Shown here: positions 6,465 to 11,664 of the stretch, in pieces
Layout of the letters: each line of letters starts with the position of its first letter
How positions within the stretch are numbered: the stretch's first letter is position 1
Source: JAKVKY01 sp964293585
GTDB taxonomy: Bacteria > Bacillota > Negativicutes > Acidaminococcales > Acidaminococcaceae
Assembly (NCBI GenBank): GCA_964293585.1
Contig: CAXYYS010000061.1
Span: forward strand, 1-11,664
Direction: 5' to 3'
DNA: 11,664 nt
Made by a program: the position numbers and the translations under genes
Notes under the pieces: generated by a model
The model's database searches: none
Seen by the model: only the letters and a program-made list of their open reading frames with translations
What the model was told of the DNA's origin: nothing

Positions 6465-6520
6465 GGCGTGGCAGGAAGTTACAAAGCAGCGCGGCTGTAA
6501 AGTATAAGTTTTAAGGAGTG
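6438..6520 (+). repeat. Imperfect 50-base-offset duplication of the receptor gene 3' end
   Basis: The segment ending the receptor gene (about 6438-6470) recurs about 50 bases downstream (6488-6520). TAAGTTTTAAGGCGTG at 6455-6470 matches TAAGTTTTAAGGAGTG at 6505-6520 in 15 of 16 bases, and AGCGCGGC is shared at the same offset. The downstream copy could encode SSAAVKYKF and a stop (6485-6514), against FSAAVTFKF in the real gene, but it is out of frame with the receptor. It also supplies the AAGGAG ribosome binding site of the methyltransferase gene. Confidence 0.7.
6513..6518 (+). promoter_or_regulatory. Ribosome binding site that sets the methyltransferase start
   Basis: AAGGAG at 6513-6518 lies five bases before ATG 6524 and overlaps the alternative GTG at 6518, ruling out that earlier start. 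Confidence 0.85.
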
Positions 6521-6523
6521 TTT

Positions 6524-7114
6524 ATGGTAGACAAACATTTTCAGGGACCGGAATTTTTTAATCAGCTGGCGCCCCAATGGGATGCCACTCGCAATAAGCG
6601 GCCGGAAGTTTTACAAAAACTGGTGGCTAAATTGGGCCTGACTGAACAAGACCAGGTGTGGGATTTAGGCAGCGGCACCGGCGTGCTCCTGCCGTATCTG
6701 GCGCCCAAGGTCCAACATGTGATGTCGGTGGATTATGCGGACAAGATGCTGGCCCTGGCTCAGGAAAAAATGGTGGGGGCGCCCAATGTTTCTTTTCTGG
6801 TAGGCGATGTGATGACGGTGGAAATCCCCCCGTCTACCACACTGATTACCTGCCTGAACTTTTATCCCCACGTGACCGATAAGCCCGCCTTTTTACAAAA
6901 GATGTTTGCCGCTTTACCAGCCGGTGGCCGGCTGGCGATCATGCATGATCTTTCCCGGGCGGCGGTGAACGCCATCCATAAAGATTGCGAGCAGGTGAAA
7001 GAACATCTGCTTTTGCCTGCTGCGGCTGAAAGTAAACGCCTTAAGGCCGCTGGTTTTAAGATCCTGGCTGCCGAAGACACGGAGGAATTTTACTTCTTGC
7101 TGGGCCAGAAATAA
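6524..7114 (+). CDS. Class I SAM-dependent methyltransferase
   Basis: The 196-residue protein has a single Rossmann-like methyltransferase domain. Motif I is DLGSGTG (residues 47-53), followed by the acidic residue of motif II in SVDYADKML (Asp70). FLVGDV supplies the motif III Asp, and TCLNFYPHVTDKPAFLQKMF plus LPAGGRLAIMHD form the motif IV-V region. The C-terminal part (NAIHKDCEQVKEHLLLP, LKAAGFKILAAED) is the usual substrate-side cap. The acceptor is unknown; the family is too broad to assign it. Its place as the third gene after an ECF S component and a TonB receptor suggests that it modifies the imported ligand or a related cofactor, which is inference. The start is ATG 6524, not GTG 6518, from the position of the ribosome binding site. 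A strong terminator follows the stop codon. Confidence 0.85.
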   Translation: MVDKHFQGPEFFNQLAPQWDATRNKRPEVLQKLVAKLGLTEQDQVWDLGSGTGVLLPYLAPKVQHVMSVDYADKMLALAQEKMVGAPNVSFLVGDVMTVEIPPSTTLITCLNFYPHVTDKPAFLQKMFAALPAGGRLAIMHDLSRAAVNAIHKDCEQVKEHLLLPAAAESKRLKAAGFKILAAEDTEEFYFLLGQK

Positions 7115-7120
7115 ATATCT

Positions 7121-7159
7121 TGCCGCAACCGGAACAAAAAACGGCTGCGGCATTTTTTT
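7121..7159 (+). terminator. Rho-independent terminator of the ECF-S/TonB receptor/methyltransferase operon
   Basis: TGCCGCA (7121-7127) pairs with TGCGGCA (7146-7152), with an inner CCG/CGG extension after one mismatch and an A-rich loop. Seven T (7153-7159) follow. Confidence 0.85.
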
Positions 7160-7184
7160 GTTCCGCACAAAATTCCGGCTGCGC

Positions 7185-7250
7185 AAATTTTTACGCCGCC
7201 GCAAATTTTGATTGCCTAAATTTTTGCGCCGCGCCAAATTTTGCCGCGCT
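7185..7250 (+). repeat. Two 33-bp tandem repeats with phased AAATTTT tracts upstream of rmuC
   Basis: Units 7185-7217 and 7218-7250 match at about 25 of 33 positions. Each contains AAATTTTT and AAATTTT separated by a GC-rich spacer, so A/T tracts start at 7185, 7203, 7218 and 7236 with alternating 18/15-base spacing. A further AAAATT lies at 7169-7174. The block ends seven bases before the rmuC -10 element and may act as an upstream activating or bending sequence. Confidence 0.6.
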
Positions 7251-7253
7251 CCG

Positions 7254-7262
7254 TGTTATAAT
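7254..7262 (+). promoter_or_regulatory. Extended -10 promoter of rmuC
   Basis: TGTTATAAT (7254-7262) is a perfect TATAAT preceded by the TGn extension. No good -35 hexamer is present at 16-18 bp, as expected for this promoter type. Transcription would start near 7269, just before the ribosome binding site at 7272, which excludes the longer reading of the gene. Confidence 0.75.
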
Positions 7263-7284
7263 ATTTTTAACGGAGGTGTTAACC

Positions 7285-8502
7285 TTGAATCCATTAGAAA
7301 TTGTGATTACCGTTTTACTGCTTATCGCGGTAATTTTGTTAGTCTTAATTTATTTTCGCAAAAGCGGCGTGAGCACCGCAGATTTGCAGACGGAAGTAGA
7401 TGCTTTACAGGAACAGCTGCGCACGATGGAAAACGACGCCCGGGAACGGGAGCTGGACCAGCGGGCCGAGGTGGGCCGGGTGGTACGGGAAAATATGGCC
7501 AGCTTTACCAACGTCATCAGCGGCAGCACCCGGGATATGGCGTCTTTGCAGCACCAGCAGCTGGAGACGGTGGATAAACATCTGCAGGGCAAGCTGGACG
7601 AGATGCGGGCCCTGGTGGACGAAAAGCTGCAACAGACTTTGAACCAGCGGCTGGGAGAATCTTTTAAACTGGTCAACGACCGGCTGGAACAAGTGTATAA
7701 AGGTTTGGGCGAGATGCAGAACCTGGCCCAGGGCGTGGGCGATTTGAAAAAAGTTTTGAGTAACGTCAAGACCAGGGGTATCCTGGGCGAGATTCAGTGC
7801 GGCGCCATCCTGCAGGAAATTTTGGCGCCGGAGCAGTATGCCACCAACGTGGTGACCAAGACGGGCAGCCGGGATCCGGTGGAATTTGCGGTGAAGCTGC
7901 CGGCGGCGGGAGGCAGTTTTGTTTATCTGCCCATCGACAGCAAGTTTCCCGGGGAAACTTACGGCTATCTGCGGGATGCGTACGAGAGCGGCGACCCGGC
8001 GGCCATCGACGCCAGTGTGAAAGCTCTGGTGTCCCGGATTAAGGGCGAGGCTAAGGATATTCACGATAAATATCTGGACCCGCCTAACACTACGGACTTT
8101 GCTATTTTGTTCCTGCCTTTCGAGGGTTTATACGCCGAGGTGGTGAACCGGGGACTGGTGGAAATTTTACAGCGGGACTACCAGGTGAACATCGCCGGTC
8201 CCAGTACGCTGGCCGCCCTGCTCAACAGTCTGCAGATGAGCTTTCGGGCTTTTGCGATACAGAAGCGTAGCGGCGAGGTGTGGCAGGTGTTGGGAGCCGT
8301 CAAGACGGAGTTTGATAAATTTGCGGAGGCTTTGGCAGCGGCCCAGAGCCGGATTACTCAGGCGGGGGACGAACTGGATAAACTGGTGGGTACCAGGACG
8401 CGCCGGATGCAGCAGCGGTTGAAGCAGGTGACGGAGTTGGATCCGGAACAGGCGGCCCAGATTTTGCAGTCCGAGGGAAAAAATACAGAATTGCATCTTT
8501 AG
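7285..8502 (+). CDS. rmuC: RmuC-family DNA recombination protein
   Basis: The protein is 405 residues from TTG 7285, chosen because GGAGGTG (7272-7278) precedes it by six bases. The frame is open further upstream, but only through the repeat and promoter region. The N-terminus is a membrane anchor (residues 5-23, ITVLLLIAVILLVLIYF), followed by a long coiled coil (about 30-150, rich in L/E/Q heptads). The RmuC domain follows from about 150: LGEIQCGAILQEIL, then VEFAVKLP and LPIDSKFP (about 199-222), a pattern compatible with the PD-(D/E)xK nuclease-like core proposed for this family. FAILFLPFEGLYAEVV and GPSTLAALLNSLQMSFRAFAIQKRSGEVWQVLGAVKTEF complete the signature. RmuC limits DNA inversions at short inverted repeats and is widespread. 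It is transcribed alone, and no clear terminator separates it from the kinase gene. Confidence 0.92.
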   Translation: MNPLEIVITVLLLIAVILLVLIYFRKSGVSTADLQTEVDALQEQLRTMENDARERELDQRAEVGRVVRENMASFTNVISGSTRDMASLQHQQLETVDKHLQGKLDEMRALVDEKLQQTLNQRLGESFKLVNDRLEQVYKGLGEMQNLAQGVGDLKKVLSNVKTRGILGEIQCGAILQEILAPEQYATNVVTKTGSRDPVEFAVKLPAAGGSFVYLPIDSKFPGETYGYLRDAYESGDPAAIDASVKALVSRIKGEAKDIHDKYLDPPNTTDFAILFLPFEGLYAEVVNRGLVEILQRDYQVNIAGPSTLAALLNSLQMSFRAFAIQKRSGEVWQVLGAVKTEFDKFAEALAAAQSRITQAGDELDKLVGTRTRRMQQRLKQVTELDPEQAAQILQSEGKNTELHL

Positions 8503-8506
8503 GCAG

Positions 8507-8552
8507 TTGCTTAAAATGCAGGATAGCGGTACAATTAAGATAACGGTATAAT
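8507..8552 (+). promoter_or_regulatory. Possible promoter region of the sensor kinase gene
   Basis: TTGCTT (8507-8512) is spaced 17 bp from TACAAT (8530-8535). A second, perfect TATAAT lies at 8547-8552 but without a good -35. The two -10-like boxes sit in a direct repeat, GGTACAAT and GGTATAAT, 17 bases apart, which could mark alternative promoters or a binding site for a regulator. No other landmark is visible in the 108 bases between rmuC and the kinase gene. Confidence 0.4.
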
Positions 8553-8610
8553 CGACGTAAGGATTGTTGGGCAATTTGGGAGCAGGGAAACTTTTTCCAA
8601 GGAGCCGTGC

Positions 8611-11493
8611 ATGCAAAAACAAGGGGGTTCTTTGCATCAATTTTATAAGTGGTTCATGATGGCTCTTCTCCTGGCCGTGCTAACGGCCGGGAGCGGGGCT
8701 GTTTTTGCTGCGCCTGCGGATATTGCTGCTACCGGTTTGCCCCGGGAAAAGATCCGGGTAGGCTTTTTTGCTTTTGACGGGTACCATATGCTGGATGCCG
8801 CCGGGCATAAAAATGGTTATGGTTACGAGCTGTTGCAGCTTTTGGCCCGCTATTCCAACTGGGAATACGAGTACGTGGGTTATGATAAGAGCTGGGAAGA
8901 GATGCAGGAGATGCTGGCGAAGGGTGAACTGGACCTGGTGACCAGCGCCCAGAAGACTCCGGACCGGGAAGCGCATTTTGCTTTTTCGGAGCGGCCGGTG
9001 GGGTACAGCAGTATCATCCTTACCACTCAGCCGGATAATAAAAAATTTGTGGCCGGAGACTATAGGACCTATAACGGAGCCAGGGTCGGCATGTTAAAAG
9101 GTAACAGCCGCAACAAGGAATTTGAGGAACATGCGGCTCAGTACGGGTATAGTTTCGTGCCCGTCTATTATTATGGCGCCGGCGAACTGCTGACGGCGCT
9201 CAAAATGCGGCAGGTAGATGCCATCGTGAGCAGCAATTTGCGTGCGGTGCGTGACGAATGGATTTTGAATCAGTTTGCGCCTTCACCTTTTTATGCCGTG
9301 GTGCCTAAGAACCGGCCCCAGCTTTTGTTCCAACTCAATAATGCTCTTACCCAGCTGGATATTTATCAACCGGAATGGCGGTCGGAGTTATGGAACAAGT
9401 ATTATGCCGGCAATACCGCCACCAGTATACCTTTCTCCGTGCGGGAACTGGCTTATTTAAAAGATATCCATACCACCGGCAAAGTTTTTACCGTGATCAT
9501 GGACCCGGACAACCAGCCTTACTCTTATTTTGACAAGGATGGGCAGCCGGCGGGTATTTTCCCGGAAATTTTTGCCACCATTGCCAAGAAGGCGCGGATT
9601 CAGTACAAGATTTTGCCGGCGAAGAACAGATATGAGTATCAGGTGCAGCTGTTCAGCGGCCAGCCTGACATTAACTTAACCGCTTATTTTGACTACAACC
9701 AGGCGGAGAAACTGGGCTATGAGCTGACGAATCCTTACTGGAATATCGATCTGGTACAGATGTTGCTGAAGGATTATACGGGGCCGGTTAAAAAGGTAGC
9801 CTCGGTGATAGATTTTAACTTGCATTCCTGGGAAGATAAGGGCATCATCAAGGGCAAAGTTTTCCGGATGTATCCTGACACGGCCGCTGCCCTGGAAGCG
9901 GTCCGGAATGGGAATGTGGATGCGGCTTATCTTTATCGTTTTACGGCCCAGAATATCCTGCGGCAGGATACCAGCGTTGACTGGCATCTTTTACCGCTGC
10001 CTCAGGGTAATGTGGGCATCAGCCTGGGCATTAATAAACGGAATGACTACCGGCTGGCCGCCATTTTGAATAAAGCGGTGGACAGTGTTAATGGTACGGA
10101 TATGGCCGATGATATTGCTAACAAATATACGGCCAACATGCTGGCGCCTCAGCCGTTTTCCCTGCGCCGTTATGTGAAAGATCATCCGGCGGCAGCGGCC
10201 GGCATCGGTGTCCTGCTGGTTATGATCCTGGCCGGAATTTATTTGTACCGGCAGAAAGTTTTAGCTGAAGCGCAGGAGCATCAACGCAACCGGAATTTGC
10301 AGGAAGCTCTGGAGGTAGCCCGCCGGGCTAACCATGCCAAAGGCGCGTTCCTGTCTAACATGAGTCACGAGATCAGGACGCCGCTGAACGCGATCCTGGG
10401 TTATATGAGCCTGGCCCGGCAGCCGGGAATTACGGAAGAGCAGAACCTGCATTTCCTGAACAGCAGCCAGCTGGCGGCGCAACAACTGCTCCAGATTATT
10501 AACGACGTGCTGGATATGTCGGCTATTGAAAGCGGGCGTTTTAAAATTGCGGACACGCCTTTTTCCCTGCGACAGCTTTTAGCCAGGCTGACAGCTATCT
10601 TTGCCGGCCAGGCCGCTGATAAAGGGGTGCAGCTGGAAACCATCATCAAATCTCTGGACGTGGAAACATTGCTGGGCGACCAGTACCGGGTGAATCAGAT
10701 TTTGATGAACCTGCTGTCTAATGCCGTAAAATTCACGCCTAAGGGTGGCAAGGTCCGGCTGGAGGTTACCGAGACTAATCCAGCGCCGGGACAGGTTATG
10801 GTTAAATTCCAGGTGAAAGATAACGGGGTCGGCATGAACCAGGAATTTATGAACCGGATCTTTAAGCCGTTTGAACAGGAAAGCGCGGCTACCGTCAGCA
10901 AGTTTGGCGGTACGGGGCTGGGACTTTCTATCTGCCAGAACCTGGTGCAGCTGATGCACGGATCGATTATGGTGGACAGCAAGGAAGGACGGGGCACGAC
11001 TTTTACCGTGACGCTGCCCTTTAAGGTGGAGCAGGGAACGGTGGCGCCGGAGGTTTTGGAAGCGCCGGAACTGGTGCTGCCCGATGTTTTAATGGGACTT
11101 AAAATTTTACTGGTGGAAGATAATGCCATGAACCGGGAAATTGCCGTGACCGTCCTGCAAAAGCTGGGCCTGCAGGTGGAAACCGCGGTGGACGGCAGGG
11201 ATGCGGTGGAAAAATTTATGCGGGCGCTGCCTGGAACCTTCCAGTGCATCCTCATGGATATCCAGATGCCTATCATGAACGGGTACGAAGCGACACAAGC
11301 TATCCGCGGCTCTAACCATGAAGAAGCTTCTTCGATACCGATTATCGCCGTGACGGCGGATGTGTTTGCGGAAGACGTGGCCCGGGTGTCTGCCTGCGGC
11401 ATGAACGGCTACGTAAGCAAGCCGCTGGATTATAGAAAGTTAATTGATACGCTGAAGAATGTTTTGGAAAAAGCGGAAACAGTGAAGCAATAA
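8611..11493 (+). CDS. Hybrid sensor histidine kinase with two periplasmic solute-binding domains
   Basis: This 960-residue inner-membrane sensor resembles the BvgS/EvgS architecture. A signal or anchor segment (residues 14-34) is followed by two SBP_bac_3-type (amino-acid-binding-like) domains: about 47-268 (KIRVGFFAFDGY..., GYGYELLQLLA, GELDLVTSAQKTPDRE) and about 291-515 (KVFTVIMDPDNQPYSYFDKDGQPAGIFPEI). A membrane helix lies at about 529-547. The HisKA H-box SHEIRTPLN has phospho-acceptor His586. The ATPase has its N-box Asn704 and the DNGVGM (737-742) and GGTGLGLS (766-773) boxes. A C-terminal receiver domain (about 830-950) has the acidic pair E836/D837, phospho-acceptor Asp883 in MDIQMP and Lys937. 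There is no HPt domain, so phosphate must pass to a separate HPt or response regulator, and neither is encoded here. Ligand unknown. The start is ATG 8611 after AAGGAG (8599-8604), six bases upstream. Confidence 0.92.
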   Translation: MQKQGGSLHQFYKWFMMALLLAVLTAGSGAVFAAPADIAATGLPREKIRVGFFAFDGYHMLDAAGHKNGYGYELLQLLARYSNWEYEYVGYDKSWEEMQEMLAKGELDLVTSAQKTPDREAHFAFSERPVGYSSIILTTQPDNKKFVAGDYRTYNGARVGMLKGNSRNKEFEEHAAQYGYSFVPVYYYGAGELLTALKMRQVDAIVSSNLRAVRDEWILNQFAPSPFYAVVPKNRPQLLFQLNNALTQLDIYQPEWRSELWNKYYAGNTATSIPFSVRELAYLKDIHTTGKVFTVIMDPDNQPYSYFDKDGQPAGIFPEIFATIAKKARIQYKILPAKNRYEYQVQLFSGQPDINLTAYFDYNQAEKLGYELTNPYWNIDLVQMLLKDYTGPVKKVASVIDFNLHSWEDKGIIKGKVFRMYPDTAAALEAVRNGNVDAAYLYRFTAQNILRQDTSVDWHLLPLPQGNVGISLGINKRNDYRLAAILNKAVDSVNGTDMADDIANKYTANMLAPQPFSLRRYVKDHPAAAAGIGVLLVMILAGIYLYRQKVLAEAQEHQRNRNLQEALEVARRANHAKGAFLSNMSHEIRTPLNAILGYMSLARQPGITEEQNLHFLNSSQLAAQQLLQIINDVLDMSAIESGRFKIADTPFSLRQLLARLTAIFAGQAADKGVQLETIIKSLDVETLLGDQYRVNQILMNLLSNAVKFTPKGGKVRLEVTETNPAPGQVMVKFQVKDNGVGMNQEFMNRIFKPFEQESAATVSKFGGTGLGLSICQNLVQLMHGSIMVDSKEGRGTTFTVTLPFKVEQGTVAPEVLEAPELVLPDVLMGLKILLVEDNAMNREIAVTVLQKLGLQVETAVDGRDAVEKFMRALPGTFQCILMDIQMPIMNGYEATQAIRGSNHEEASSIPIIAVTADVFAEDVARVSACGMNGYVSKPLDYRKLIDTLKNVLEKAETVKQ

Positions 11494-11495
11494 GA

Positions 11496-11664
11496 TACAG
11501 ACTTAGGCTACCGTGGACGGGGATGCAGCGGGACACTTTGCTAAGCGGGGCATCTAGACCGCAGCGGTCGGAACGGCGGCACGCCGTTCCGGGCACCGCC
11601 AGGGGAGTTGCCCGTAGCGTGCAAAGCGTCCCGCTGCCCCCGCGGTCTTAGTTCCAGGTTCTGT
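11496..11664. repeat. Large palindromic multi-hairpin element (structured RNA or interspersed repeat), possibly cut by the window end
   Basis: The 171 bases after the kinase gene contain no convincing ORF but strong nested symmetry. GCAGCGGGACACTTTGC (11525-11541) pairs with 11621-11637 at 16 of 17 positions. Inside it lie three separate hairpins: GACCG/CGGTC (11557-11569), a perfect 9-bp stem CGGAACGGC/GCCGTTCCG (11569-11591), and GGGCA/TGCCC (11591-11613). Weaker complementarity extends outward to ACAG at 11497 and CTGT at 11661-11664. There is no T run, so it is not a simple terminator for the kinase gene. It could be a non-coding RNA on either strand or a palindromic repeat family member; strand and boundaries are not determined. 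Confidence 0.55.

Noticed and set aside
7185..7250. CRISPR-like array
   Set aside because: There are only two adjacent 33-bp units without unique spacers, and no cas genes nearby.
7120..7284. N-terminal extension of RmuC from TTG 7120
   Set aside because: It runs through a terminator, a tandem repeat and the promoter; the ribosome binding site at 7272-7278 points to TTG 7285, which begins with a normal RmuC membrane anchor.
7405..8064. 219-residue - strand frame inside rmuC
   Set aside because: It is antisense to a well-supported gene; the Leu/His/Gln-rich product has no family features.
8492..8520. Terminator after rmuC from TGCAT/ATGCA
   Set aside because: The stem is only five bp with a 19-base loop and no T run.
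11496..11664. 6S RNA, tmRNA, RNase P RNA, SRP RNA or a retron RNA
   Set aside because: The diagnostic motifs that I know for these RNAs are not seen on either strand, and no reverse transcriptase gene is in the window.

Overview
The window most likely comes from a diderm Firmicute, probably a Negativicute. It has Firmicute-style features: strong AAGGAGG-type ribosome binding sites, ATG/GTG/TTG starts, a CsoR-type metal sensor, an NhaC antiporter and an orphan ECF S component. It also has a complete TonB-dependent outer-membrane receptor, which requires an outer membrane. Most of the DNA is GC-rich. The toxin-antitoxin pair (about 2613-3240) is visibly AT-richer and may be a later arrival. The taxonomic call is inference; no rRNA is present.

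Layout on the + strand: the 3' part of a bacterial serpin (2-1123), a terminator-like hairpin, an NhaC-family Na+/H+ antiporter (1222-2517) and a bidirectional terminator (2587-2614). On the - strand follow a Phd/YefM-RelE/ParE toxin-antitoxin operon (2613-3184) with a well-formed promoter and an overlapping palindrome, then a CsoR/RcnR-type metal-sensing repressor (3310-3612) with its own terminator. A 284-base divergent intergenic region (3613-3896) carries a C7G6 tract that resembles operators of the CsoR/RcnR family, plus several inverted repeats.

The divergent + strand set is an ECF S component (3897-4403), a TonB-dependent receptor (4437-6464) and a small SAM methyltransferase (6524-7114), closed by a terminator at 7121-7159. 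This looks like an uptake operon: the receptor brings a scarce ligand across the outer membrane, the S component captures it at the inner membrane with a shared ECF energizing module encoded elsewhere, and the methyltransferase may act on the ligand. The ligand is not identifiable. The neighbouring sensor has a His-Cys-His-Cys spacing like nickel/cobalt sensors of its family, so a metal-related ligand is a reasonable but unproven guess.

Then come rmuC (7285-8502), with an extended -10 promoter preceded by a 33-bp AAATTTT-rich tandem repeat, and a large hybrid sensor histidine kinase with two periplasmic solute-binding domains (8611-11493). The last 170 bases hold no gene but form a large palindromic, multi-hairpin element (core 11525-11637), which may be a structured RNA or an interspersed repeat.

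The observations most worth following up are the metal sensor/ECF-S/TonB receptor/methyltransferase neighbourhood, the 3' terminal palindromic element, the degenerate second copy of the receptor's last beta strand in the 6465-6517 spacer, and the serpin with an atypical hinge.
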